Shown here piece after piece: positions 35,836 to 44,051 of a DNA stretch of 64,000 nucleotides. The number at the start of each line of letters is the position of its first letter. The stretch's first letter is position 1. The notes beneath the pieces are model-generated. The model ran no database searches. It worked only from the letters and a program-made list of their open reading frames with translations, and had not been told where the DNA came from. The DNA is from Dehalobacter sp. (GTDB taxonomy: Bacteria; Bacillota; Desulfitobacteriia; Desulfitobacteriales; Syntrophobotulaceae). The DNA lies in NCBI GenBank assembly GCA_023667845.1, contig JAMPIU010000053.1, positions 124,001 to 188,000 on the forward strand, given 5' to 3'. Both the position numbers and the translations under genes were made by a program.

Positions 35836-36788
35836 CGCTTGTTCTTTGTTATGGAATAAGCATCGGGCTTTTATTGTCTGTCATTGTATGGTTTCTCGGG
35901 AAAAAAGAAAAGAAGCAAATATCAGGTTTCATAAATGAAAGGATATACTATTTGCAAGACAAAGTTAAAAATAACAACAGGATAAGTAATTTTGTGAGAT
36001 ATTACAATAAAAAAATCTACATTACAAATTTGAAGTTGAGCTTAAAAGCTCTTTTTTTTATTAGTATAGGGTTTTGTTTCATTTCTTTTTTCCTCTCAAT
36101 AGTGATTCTTTCGGAAAAAATTCCGAATCCCACCTACCAGAATCCGGGAGCTGTAATCGTAAGCCATAATATTTTTGGGATTGTTATTTTTATGATTGTT
36201 GGCTTCATGATCCCCTGGGTATTGTTAAATTTAATCTATCACAGTACGCGAAGAATGTTAAATAAACAGGCCTTGAACACTTTCAATCTTATATTAAACA
36301 ATTATATCGTGCGCAATAATCTTGAAGCTGCAACCTGGGATTCAATTGCTGCCATGCCTTCTCAAATGCGGTCTTTGTTTAGCCGAATCCAGTCCCGGGT
36401 CAATAATGGAGAAGAATTCGATACGGTTGTCTATAAAATATCGATACTTCTAAAACTGCAGTCTTTCAGGGACTTTTACAACGTCATCGTTTCTTCTAGG
36501 CTGGCCGGGGGTAACACAGAAGACCTTTTATACAGGCTTACAGATAAAATCAGATCAAGAAAAAACAGGGCACAATCAATTAAAGAGGATCTTAATCCGC
36601 TAATCTCGAAAGCTGTGGCTTTTACGCTGGTAATGATTCTTACGTATTTAGGCGTAAGTCTTGTTTGGCCAGATTCAATAGCCCTGGTAAAACAATCCTC
36701 AATAGGACACCTTTATATCAACTCCATAATAATCTCCATTTTAATTGAGACTGCTCTATTGCTGAAATTTTTATCAATGGAGGATTAA
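35832..36788 (+). CDS. tadB: TadB-like inner membrane platform protein
   Basis: A 318-residue protein with membrane segments at the N-terminus (LCYGISIGLLLSVIVWFLG), near 90-110, 120-145 and the C-terminus, and a T2SSF-type cytoplasmic domain between (ALNTFNLILNNYIVRNN; SSRLAGGNTEDLLYRLTDKI). This is the TadB/GspF layout. ATG 35832 has AGAGGTGG upstream; an earlier GTG (35823) is less likely. It overlaps cpaF by 4 bases. Confidence 0.82.
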   Translation: MTLVLCYGISIGLLLSVIVWFLGKKEKKQISGFINERIYYLQDKVKNNNRISNFVRYYNKKIYITNLKLSLKALFFISIGFCFISFFLSIVILSEKIPNPTYQNPGAVIVSHNIFGIVIFMIVGFMIPWVLLNLIYHSTRRMLNKQALNTFNLILNNYIVRNNLEAATWDSIAAMPSQMRSLFSRIQSRVNNGEEFDTVVYKISILLKLQSFRDFYNVIVSSRLAGGNTEDLLYRLTDKIRSRKNRAQSIKEDLNPLISKAVAFTLVMILTYLGVSLVWPDSIALVKQSSIGHLYINSIIISILIETALLLKFLSMED

Positions 36789-37700
36789 GTGAGTATGAAT
36801 ACATTATTGATTTGTTCTATAGGAATTTCACTGGGTTTGTTACTGCTTTTTGCGGCGTTTTTTATTAAGACCAACCGCAAGGAGTCTAAGAGAATAAATT
36901 CTCTTCGCACTGCTGTGCTTTCATATAGGCAAGCCCAGGATACTTCTTTAGAAAAACTTCGCAAAAAGATGTCAAATTATATCTCTAAATTATTAAGCAA
37001 AAAGCCGGGGCATAATCGTTCGGCGAACATGCTGGAAATACTCAAACAGCCTGGAAAACCAATGCCGATAGGTTATGCGGAATATAAGACTTTTAAAAAT
37101 TTATCCCCTTTCATATTTGCAGTCTTATTTGGCTTTGCAGGCTTTTCCACGAAAGACTTGATGATGGCAATAGGGTTGATCTGTGTAGGCTTTTTTGTGG
37201 GGAACATAGCGCCCACAGCCATACTTGCGTATTTTTACAACCAGTACAAAAATGCCCTCATCAATGAGTTGTCGGAAATCATGGCCTATATTGTTGATTT
37301 GAGAAAAGCGGGACAAACCATAGCCGATTCTATTCGCGGGGCCTTATTCGCGACCAATAAATTGCGGCCTCACTTGGAGAAACTTTTGCAGGATATGTCT
37401 ATAACAGGGCCAAAACCGGCGCTTGCCAAATTGAGTAAAGAAACTGATATCGATGAATTGAAAAATCTCGCGGATATTTTAATGCAATCTATCACCATTG
37501 ATAGTTCTAATATGGTTGCATATATGGCAAGCCGGTCACGGGACATTGAATATATTGAGGGGTTAAAAGAAATAAGGCGGTATAAAAACAAAAAAATGCT
37601 TGTCGAAGCCTTGACTGCAATCCCATTTGTTATGATCCCTCTCATAATTCTTGTCCCGCTGCTATACCAGGCCAATCAAAGCCTTGGCCAAATAATGTAG
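36789..37700 (+). CDS. tadC: TadC-like inner membrane platform protein
   Basis: A 303-residue protein, partner of TadB. N-terminal membrane segment (LLICSIGISLGLLLLFAAFF), then one or two segments (LSPFIFAVLFGFAGFSTKDL; MAIGLICVGFFVGNIAPTAI), a T2SSF domain (ELSEIMAYIVDLRKAGQTI) and a C-terminal segment (VEALTAIPFVMIPLIILVPL). GTG 36789 or ATG 36795 is the start, after GGAGG. Its place before the pilins is standard. Confidence 0.82.
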   Translation: MSMNTLLICSIGISLGLLLLFAAFFIKTNRKESKRINSLRTAVLSYRQAQDTSLEKLRKKMSNYISKLLSKKPGHNRSANMLEILKQPGKPMPIGYAEYKTFKNLSPFIFAVLFGFAGFSTKDLMMAIGLICVGFFVGNIAPTAILAYFYNQYKNALINELSEIMAYIVDLRKAGQTIADSIRGALFATNKLRPHLEKLLQDMSITGPKPALAKLSKETDIDELKNLADILMQSITIDSSNMVAYMASRSRDIEYIEGLKEIRRYKNKKMLVEALTAIPFVMIPLIILVPLLYQANQSLGQIM

Positions 37701-37713
37701 GAGGTGGCAATAT

Positions 37714-37893
37714 GTGAAAAAAATTGTCTGCGGTCTGGCAACAGTGCTGCGTGATGAAAGGGGGGATCTTGTTCAAAATATCGTATTGCTGTTAGGGGGC
37801 ATTCTGGCAACGATAGGCATTGCAGTAATTCTTTACAATACAATAACAGCCAAAATAGCAAATGACTCAGCCGGAATGAGCAAACTTAATTAA
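37714..37893 (+). CDS. Flp-type pilin 1 (59 residues)
   Basis: A short prepilin: a basic leader (VKKIVCGLATVLRDERG) then DLVQNIVLLGGILATIGIAV, a hydrophobic helix, and a short tail. GTG 37714 follows AGGAGGTGGCAAT. Cleavage is expected after the Gly, as in Flp/class IVb pilins. The +5 residue is Asn rather than the usual Glu, a deviation shared with the next pilin. Identical GDLVQNI motifs tie the two together. Confidence 0.75.
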   Translation: MKKIVCGLATVLRDERGDLVQNIVLLLGGILATIGIAVILYNTITAKIANDSAGMSKLN

Positions 37894-37913
37894 GAAGGGG
37901 GGGTTATTTTTTT

Positions 37914-38090
37914 ATGGGAAATTTTCTAAAAAACCTTTACAAAGATGAAGGCGGAGATCTTGTTCAAAATATTATTTGGATATTCGGCGGTGTTCTGGCT
38001 ACGGTGGGAGCTGTATCGGTGCTGTTTGTCACGATCCGGGGCAAACTCACAAGTATGAATACCAGTATAACGAATATCACTACTCCTTAA
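37914..38090 (+). CDS. Flp-type pilin 2 (58 residues)
   Basis: A second prepilin starting at ATG 37914: leader MGNFLKNLYKDEGG, then DLVQNIIWIFGGVLATVGAV, a hydrophobic helix, and a polar Thr/Ser/Asn-rich end. It shares GDLVQNI with pilin 1, and the same Glu-to-Asn deviation at +5. One of the two is probably the main subunit. An 80-base gap follows before the TadE-like genes. Confidence 0.75.
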   Translation: MGNFLKNLYKDEGGDLVQNIIWIFGGVLATVGAVSVLFVTIRGKLTSMNTSITNITTP

Positions 38091-38168
38091 TTAAAATATT
38101 CCTCACTGTGAGGAGGAAAGGAGACGGCGGATAGTATATGTTCAGACGTATGCTATCCGCTTAAAATA

Positions 38169-38603
38169 ATGCTTAAATTACTAAAAAAAACAATAGAAAA
38201 CCCTGATAATGAACGGGGATCTACCTTGATTGAGTTCTTAATTGTTTTTGCATTATGGATGGCGATATTCTTCACATTCATATCGATGTTTTTCCTTAAC
38301 AATCTGCAGGGCTCAATGGTTAATGCCGTGAATCTCGGGTTGGAAAGGGCTGCTATTGTTGGAGGAACTACGACAGAGGTCCGAAATCTAATTAAAGATC
38401 AACTGAAACACACCGGCGTCGATACTAGTTTATTTACGATTACAGGGTCGGGCAGTGATGTAAGCCGCACTGCTTATGGACAATATATAACAATTTCGAT
38501 AACCGGACCCCGAAAGTTTACTGATTGGTCAAGTGGGCATCCGGTTTCCAAATCGGAGACGGTTACAGTAACCAAAACGATCATGAGTCAATATTTGCCT
38601 TAA
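38169..38603 (+). CDS. TadE-like pseudopilin 1
   Basis: A 144-residue protein with prepilin signal ERGSTLIEFLIVFALW: Gly at -1, Glu at +5, then a hydrophobic helix. The rest is an exported domain of beta character (ALERAAIVGGTTTEVRNLI-like segment). TadE/TadF proteins are minor pseudopilins cut by the prepilin peptidase encoded downstream. It abuts the next gene. Confidence 0.75.
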   Translation: MLKLLKKTIENPDNERGSTLIEFLIVFALWMAIFFTFISMFFLNNLQGSMVNAVNLGLERAAIVGGTTTEVRNLIKDQLKHTGVDTSLFTITGSGSDVSRTAYGQYITISITGPRKFTDWSSGHPVSKSETVTVTKTIMSQYLP

Positions 38604-39140
38604 ATGAGGGTGTTTATGAAGAAGATATATAAAATAATAAAAGACGACCGGGGTTCAACTTTAATTGAACTGCTGATTTTTTTGGGCATTTCTCTTGTCC
38701 TTATTGGCTGGGCGACGGATTACTACCATGCCATAAACATAAAACGGGGAATAACAGACAGTATAAAATTTGCCGCTTTAGCGGCCAGCCAGCAAACCGA
38801 TCAGGCAAAATTAAACCAAGGTATTTTGGCTATAGACTCAACGCAAGCGGATGTTGTTTTTTTAGATATGTTAAAGAAAAATTTATCTTTAGACAATGAC
38901 CTGAATCCACTTCCTGGATCACCGGTTATTTATGTAAATAAAGCAACGCTTTATTATCAAACCTATAATTCTGATGTTTTGCCGGCAGTAAGCCCGATAG
39001 ACAGCCACGCTATCACTGAGCCGTCTTATGTTGTTTATATTGAAGTCAGAGTAAGTCGCGGCTTAACACAAATCGTCAATTCAACCCCTTATTGGACGAT
39101 TAAAGTAGCGAAAGACGCTGCATTAAAAATCTCACCATAA
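38604..39140 (+). CDS. TadE-like pseudopilin 2
   Basis: A 178-residue protein. Its signal DRGSTLIELLIFLGISLVLI again shows Gly(-1) and Glu(+5) followed by a membrane helix. The exported domain (SIKFAALAASQQTDQAKLNQ; YVVYIEVRVSRGLTQI) is not further recognised. Start ATG 38604 directly follows the stop of pseudopilin 1; a second ATG (38616) has GAGGGTG upstream. It is probably co-translated with its neighbour. Confidence 0.72.
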   Translation: MRVFMKKIYKIIKDDRGSTLIELLIFLGISLVLIGWATDYYHAINIKRGITDSIKFAALAASQQTDQAKLNQGILAIDSTQADVVFLDMLKKNLSLDNDLNPLPGSPVIYVNKATLYYQTYNSDVLPAVSPIDSHAITEPSYVVYIEVRVSRGLTQIVNSTPYWTIKVAKDAALKISP

Positions 39141-39167
39141 TTTGAAATGTAAGGAATGATTAAATAT

Positions 39168-39686
39168 ATGGTTAATTATTTAGCATTACTGGCACCTTTA
39201 ACTATGTTGTTAATTTGTGTTGTGACGGATTGGCGGAAGCGGAAAATATATAATTGGGTGACAACACCCGGGTTTTTTCTCGGGATAATCCATGTAATAT
39301 GCGCCAAAACATATTCCGTAAATTATTGCGTTTCTTTCTTTTTCCTTTTCTTAATTCTCTTGTTAGTCTATTCCCACGGGGCAATGAGGGGAGGAGATGT
39401 TAAATTGCTGTCGGCTCTGAGCCTGTTTTTAACACCCGGAGCCTTCTTCTTTAATTTAGCGCTCTTTATGTTTTCAGCCTTCTTTTATTTCTTTTTTCAA
39501 ACTGTACGGGTTAAAGGTTTATCCCGAACTATTAATGATGTGAAAACAGATTCCCTTGTTTTGATCGCTATCGGAGAAAACAACAATTCTTTTGCAAATG
39601 GCGTAAAAAGCAGATTTTTTCCCGGTGGCGGTGCCGCTTTGATCTCATTATGCTATATAGTTACTTCATTCTTGTTTTGGTATTAA
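39168..39686 (+). CDS. Prepilin peptidase (TadV/CpaA-like, A24 family)
   Basis: A 172-residue membrane aspartic peptidase that processes the pilins. The first catalytic Asp is in VVTDWRKRKIYNW and the second in MRGGDVKLL (GxGD-type motif), both on cytosolic ends of membrane helices. Later there are four more hydrophobic stretches. AAGGA adjacent to ATG 39156 suggests the next ATG, 39168, as start. It closes the Tad locus; the next gene is on the other strand. Confidence 0.85.
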   Translation: MVNYLALLAPLTMLLICVVTDWRKRKIYNWVTTPGFFLGIIHVICAKTYSVNYCVSFFFLFLILLLVYSHGAMRGGDVKLLSALSLFLTPGAFFFNLALFMFSAFFYFFFQTVRVKGLSRTINDVKTDSLVLIAIGENNNSFANGVKSRFFPGGGAALISLCYIVTSFLFWY

Positions 39687-39734
39687 AGTTATTTTTACGA
39701 GTATTCCTAAATGAAAGAAATAGAGGTTTTGTTA

Positions 39735-40547
39735 TCATAAGTGCCCACCTTGAAAAAAAGTCCTATTTTTGGGGCCACCATAGCTATTATCCTTATTATC
39801 TAAATCTGAAACAATAACTGTTACCCATGTTCTTTTACCAATGCTTTGACCAAATAAAGAACACCATGAAGCATAAAGCATATTTCCAGAAGCGCGTTTA
39901 ACAGCCTTAGTTATTACCTCCTTAGGCCATACACGCACATCATCACCTGACTTTATATTTAATAAGGCTAAACGCTTTCCAGATAGTTTTTCTTTTATTT
40001 CGTCAGCAATCTCATAATTTTCTTTTTCATATTCACTTTTTAGAACTTTAAATGTTATTATTTCCGCTGTTCCAGATTTAGAAAATGCATAAAGTGGGCC
40101 ATCATACCACGGCACGTGATCTTTGCTTATTATTACTTCATCAAATGCTTCAACCAAAAACGAAATTGCATACGATACTGGGTCAACTATTTTCTCATCT
40201 TCCCAATATTCATTTTCAAGAATCAAAAAAATGTCCGCTTCATTTTTAATTTGATTAACTGCCAATTGATCTCGTAATGAGGCTTTTGGGGTAATAACCG
40301 TAATAAAGGTATGGCTATTACGGCATAGGCGGATTAATTCAATTGCATTGGTTATCTCATCACTCTTTTGAAAACAAGAGACAATATACATGTTTTTTAT
40401 TTCCTTCAAAAGAGGGAGCAATTTTGTAAATGGTTTAGATATATCAATAATTTTCTTTGAGGGGCTGCTAATATTTTCAGGGTTAAACAAAGCATAGTTA
40501 CCAAACTGGCATATACCAAAATCATCACTAACATTAACTTCGTACAT
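39735..40547 (-). CDS. Divergent FtsZ/tubulin-like protein lacking the G-loop
   Basis: A 270-residue protein. From about residue 45 it follows the FtsZ order: MYIVSCFQKSDEIT (where FtsZ has its GGGTGTG loop), FITVITPKASLRDQ, ADIFLILENE, a helix with LVEAFDEVI, then the C-terminal domain with KRLALLNIKSGDDV, and WVTVIVSD, which aligns with the VTVIAT strand. The N-terminal GTP-binding Gly-rich loop and T4 loop are absent or replaced. It therefore looks like a degenerate member of the FtsZ/tubulin superfamily that may not bind GTP. A ribosome site (GGGGGGT) precedes the start. The role is unknown; the assignment rests on pattern matching by eye. Confidence 0.45.
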   Translation of the reverse strand: MYEVNVSDDFGICQFGNYALFNPENISSPSKKIIDISKPFTKLLPLLKEIKNMYIVSCFQKSDEITNAIELIRLCRNSHTFITVITPKASLRDQLAVNQIKNEADIFLILENEYWEDEKIVDPVSYAISFLVEAFDEVIISKDHVPWYDGPLYAFSKSGTAEIITFKVLKSEYEKENYEIADEIKEKLSGKRLALLNIKSGDDVRVWPKEVITKAVKRASGNMLYASWCSLFGQSIGKRTWVTVIVSDLDNKDNSYGGPKNRTFFQGGHL

Positions 40548-40602
40548 TAATTTACCCCCCGCTCGCTTGGTGAAATATTTTTATATTTTCCATATAATCT
40601 CA

Positions 40603-40806
40603 TCAAATAGCTTGAATATAATCCGTCAATTCATCGTAATCCTTTAAGGCAAATACTTTTACTTCATAATCGTTGTGAACTGATAAATCATATATTCTAT
40701 TTTTCATTTTCTTGTTGGTTAACAGTAGAAAGTCACCTTCATGAATAAGTATTCTCCTTATATCCTTGTAAAGTCCTTGATTATCGCTTGCCCTAATTCT
40801 TATAAT
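40603..40806 (-). pseudogene. Open frame with no start codon, possible gene remnant
   Basis: Read on the minus strand, about 65 codons run open to a stop at 40603 (DNQGLYKDIRRILIHEGDFL, LLTNKKMKNRIYDLSV). No ATG, GTG or TTG start lies in the first part; only an internal ATG (MKNRIYDL) is available. The composition looks coding. It overlaps the 3' end of the SIR2/AbiH-like gene by a few bases in another frame. It may be a truncated C-terminus left after a deletion. Confidence 0.35.
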
Positions 40807-42199
40807 TAATTATATACAGCATTAACAGGGCGGCTGGCAAAACACCTTCACGCAACCCTATATTGCCGATCTCTATAATGTCCCGTTCCAGCTCTTTTTC
40901 GTTTTTAGGATTTTTACGGCTTTTTTGCTCTTCCAGTTTTTTTCTTACGATTGCACATAGCCGGGTCGCTTCAAACTGTGGAATGGAGTTTACTTCGTCA
41001 ATAATTTTCTTCTTAGGAACTGGGTCAAATGACAATGCATTGAACACCTCGATGAACTTATCCACTTCGGAGTTATCCGGTATGGGATAGGAGTAATTGT
41101 ATATTTTCCTTTCAGCGTCTAACGATTTCCATAAATCCCTGACGGGCAATGGTTCATAGGGTTTGGTGACGGGGATGACTTTATTTGTTTCGGAAAAATA
41201 GTAAAACCAGATCTTCTCCAATTTGCTTTCGTTTATGCACCTAAATATATGGCTATCATTATTCGGGGATAGGCCGATAATATGTAGCTCTCCGTCTAGG
41301 TTTGAGAGCGTTTCAAAATGATAATCCGTGCCTACCTTCAGATTAGGGTTCTGAACGTACGTGTTAACGAACTGGAAAGCATATTCGTCCTTTGCCCTCA
41401 GAAGTGCAGTTTGCTTTTTAAATTCCGCTTCGTCGCGTCTTGATAGCTCAAGCCAGCGATTCATTTCGGTGGTGCCTTTCTTGACATTTAAAGCTCGTTT
41501 AATTTTGAGTTCGCCGCTATAATCCAGCAGCGCATTGCAAAAGCAATGCCGGAACTCGTCAATGACAACCAACTGCCCTGCCTGCTGGCGCATATACCCT
41601 TCAACAGTGTCGGGGTTTTCACTGTCAGCGGGGACAGAATAGTTGCCGTGTAGATGAAGCACATTCCTACCTGTTAACGCTTCGAGGTTGCAATCATAAT
41701 TAAGAGAAAAAATATTATCGAATCCAGCAAAAAAACGCTTCACCTTTTTGTTCATATTTTGATGGACGTCAGTAAGCATCCCATCATTATAGATTCCATC
41801 AAGGATCATACGCTCAAATCCTTGCTTTGCTGACTGCCACTGATCTTTTATGTCGGCATTCGCAATAAAGAACAACCGGATCAGCAGAAACCAGTCCTCA
41901 AGCATAATCTCATAATATTTGGTGACAGGAACGGTATATCTGTCCTTAAAATCCGCAATGGCTTTGCGGTCATCAGAATTGCCGATTCTATCATAATCAC
42001 CGTTTCGAGCTTTGTTTGCAATATCTACGAAAGCTCTGAAGATGCTCTCAATGCCTTCACCTGAAAGTAGGCCGTCAAACAATGGATTATATTTATTCGC
42101 TTTGGCGTTGAACATGATCCTCATTAAGATGAAGTCATTGCAATAGGCCTTACCGCCAAATTGAATATTGATTCCATTGCCGATTAAAACTGATTTCAT
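40793..42199 (-). CDS. SIR2/AbiH-like protein
   Basis: A 468-residue protein starting MKSVLIGNGINIQFGG at 42199 (GAAAGGTC upstream), whose GNGIN loop is the nucleotide-binding start of AbiH and SIR2-like defence proteins. FSLNYDCNLE and NVLHLHGNY match the family's later N-x-D and H-x-H-G motifs; HIIGLSPNNDSH follows. Such proteins are linked to abortive infection through NAD-related activity. The gene is 58 bases downstream of an HTH gene on the same strand, and the pair reads as a defence operon. Catalysis is inferred. Confidence 0.72.
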   Translation of the reverse strand: MKSVLIGNGINIQFGGKAYCNDFILMRIMFNAKANKYNPLFDGLLSGEGIESIFRAFVDIANKARNGDYDRIGNSDDRKAIADFKDRYTVPVTKYYEIMLEDWFLLIRLFFIANADIKDQWQSAKQGFERMILDGIYNDGMLTDVHQNMNKKVKRFFAGFDNIFSLNYDCNLEALTGRNVLHLHGNYSVPADSENPDTVEGYMRQQAGQLVVIDEFRHCFCNALLDYSGELKIKRALNVKKGTTEMNRWLELSRRDEAEFKKQTALLRAKDEYAFQFVNTYVQNPNLKVGTDYHFETLSNLDGELHIIGLSPNNDSHIFRCINESKLEKIWFYYFSETNKVIPVTKPYEPLPVRDLWKSLDAERKIYNYSYPIPDNSEVDKFIEVFNALSFDPVPKKKIIDEVNSIPQFEATRLCAIVRKKLEEQKSRKNPKNEKELERDIIEIGNIGLREGVLPAALLMLYIINYKN

Positions 42200-42257
42200 A
42201 TAAAAATGACCTTTCTTTCTAATGCAAGTAGCTTTACAAATAATGGTACAACATGAG

Positions 42258-43304
42258 TCAATCAACATCAACTATTTTCGTCAATTCCGATACTTGCCTA
42301 ATATCCAGAACGTTCATTAATCTGAGTAAGTAGTAACAGTCTGGATTCGTGTCTCCGCTTTCCCACTTTTGATATGTTCTTAGTGATGCACCAATCCAAT
42401 CAGCGATCTGTTGCTGTGTTAAGCCCTCTCTCTTTCTTATGTCTTTCAGTGCCTCAAAGTCAAACTCCATCAGTTGAGGACCGACATATAGCTCGTACCA
42501 AGCGTCGGAACCATCATCATTTGGTCCCCAACAATTCCGACCTCGGATTAATGTTTTAGGATTTGCTTCAACAAACAGATATCCCTTATGCTTTTCATTG
42601 ACCTCTGCCCATATGCGAGTGGCGTTTCTAACATCAACACCTATCCATCGCATAATCGGTCTTCCCTTTTCATCGCAAGGGAATGTACCTTCCATCCGGA
42701 AAATATTTTTCGTTCTGCCCACGTATTCCCCGATGAACATTTCCTTTAAATCAAAAATGACTGGGGGCAGTTTTTCCTTTTCGAGCAGACTATTATAGGA
42801 AATAAAAAAGTGTTGCGGCATTAGGTCCTCTATATCGTATTTTTGTGCTAACTCAAGATAATGCACCCATTGTAAAAGCAGGTCTGCTTGTTCGATGCGC
42901 CCACTTTGAATAATGGGGTATTCAAAGATCTCACTCACAGAAATTTTATAATCGTATAATAACTTTTCAAGCGTTTTATAAAAAACTTCAATTTTGTCGC
43001 GATAGGATTCTTCATTCCTATTGTTAATATAAAAACTGTTAATATATTGGGACAAGCAACCTACCCTATCTGCGCTTATGTCTGGTTTATAGAAGTAGAA
43101 TGGAATTCTACGAAGGAATACTTTTTTGGGAATAGGTGGGAATAAGAGACTGTCTCCAATATTTGAGTAATCCTTGCCAAGATATGAAAATATCTCCCGA
43201 CCAACAACATCATGCCGATTCAGATAATCCAGAAATCTTTCTTGAACACCCTTATTTTGAAAATACTGTAATACAACTTGATTAATTAATTGCTCCATTT
43301 CCAT
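42258..43304 (-). CDS. Protein with C-terminal XRE-type HTH, partner of the AbiH-like gene
   Basis: A 348-residue protein. Its C-terminal ~60 residues are a clear Cro/CI helix-turn-helix (IRKREGLTQQQIADWIGASL, then RTYQKWESGDTNPDCYYLLR). The first 280 residues are not recognised; they include YHYLELAQK-like helices and a WIGVDVRNATRIWAEV segment. GGGAGGTAGG precedes the start. An XRE domain at the C-terminus of a long protein is unusual for a plain repressor, so it may sense or control the downstream effector. Confidence 0.7.
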   Translation of the reverse strand: MEMEQLINQVVLQYFQNKGVQERFLDYLNRHDVVGREIFSYLGKDYSNIGDSLLFPPIPKKVFLRRIPFYFYKPDISADRVGCLSQYINSFYINNRNEESYRDKIEVFYKTLEKLLYDYKISVSEIFEYPIIQSGRIEQADLLLQWVHYLELAQKYDIEDLMPQHFFISYNSLLEKEKLPPVIFDLKEMFIGEYVGRTKNIFRMEGTFPCDEKGRPIMRWIGVDVRNATRIWAEVNEKHKGYLFVEANPKTLIRGRNCWGPNDDGSDAWYELYVGPQLMEFDFEALKDIRKREGLTQQQIADWIGASLRTYQKWESGDTNPDCYYLLRLMNVLDIRQVSELTKIVDVD

Positions 43305-43778
43305 TTCCGATTCCTACCTCCCTAAATTCTTATATATATATTGTAATATGAAGAAAATGGGTAGTAAATACGTCAAATGTTTCGTTATACTTTGCTTCTA
43401 CCTTCTTAAATACCAGTACAACCCTACTCAGTTTTTATTATCTCCCTGCTTGATGGCGTAAACTATGACATATCAAGTGATACTATTTTTATTCAAATGC
43501 ATCTATAGAAAACGGGCTAGAAAAGATCAAGGGGTGATGTAGTCATTCTGATATAAGTAAGATAGATCTACCAGCCAAAGATTACAGTTGCCGATTCTTA
43601 GGCAAATAAGAACGATTTCTAACATTGAAAGTGGACCAGTTTTTTTGGGGGACCCTCAATCATCTGGACCACTATTTTTTTGGTTCAACTTGTGGGGAGG
43701 CGATCAAGTTGTAACAACTAATGAAAATCTATGAAATAATGAATATCTAAGAGCAAATTCTATAATTGAAGAGGAGAT
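43305..43778. other. Intergenic region with an IS-like remnant
   Basis: No gene is seen in these 470 bases. At 43629-43690 the motif TGGACCA recurs (GTGGACCAGTTTTTTTGGGG and ATCTGGACCACTATTTTTTTGG), a layout seen at the ends of insertion sequences, but no transposase frame is nearby. A promoter for the rightward operon should lie in the last 100 bases; none is clear-cut. Confidence 0.35.
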
Positions 43779-43784
43779 ATGGAT

Positions 43785-44051
43785 ATGTTTAAATGGGAAC
43801 TAGAGGTTTCAGATAACTTAAATCAAAGAACGGAAGGATTCAGCGCGTCGATTGGGATGAGCAAGGAAAGATTTATCAAGCTTGCCATATTGTCTCAACT
43901 GGAGGAAATGGAGATGAATATGGACGAACGTCGCAGAACTGCTGACTCGTCGGAGAAAAAAACACTTTCCCAAACCTATATCGAAATAGGCGATGAGGAT
44001 GTTCCGGTAGGCCCGAAAGGAGGATACGACCATGTTAAAGTTAAGAGTTAA
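43785..44051 (+). CDS. Ribbon-helix-helix-like small protein
   Basis: An 88-residue protein. The first 40 residues (KWELEVSDNLNQRTEGFSAS, then GMSKERFIKLAILSQLEEME) follow a strand-helix-helix pattern like ribbon-helix-helix repressors; the tail is polar. GAGGAG lies 8 bases before ATG 43785 (an ATG at 43779 is closer). It overlaps the lipoprotein gene by 20 bases, so it belongs to the same operon. It may regulate that operon or bind a leader; no firm function can be given. Confidence 0.55.
   Translation: MFKWELEVSDNLNQRTEGFSASIGMSKERFIKLAILSQLEEMEMNMDERRRTADSSEKKTLSQTYIEIGDEDVPVGPKGGYDHVKVKS

Noticed and set aside
43629-43690. An intact insertion sequence here.
   Set aside because: No transposase frame and no matching second end were seen in the surrounding 500 bases.
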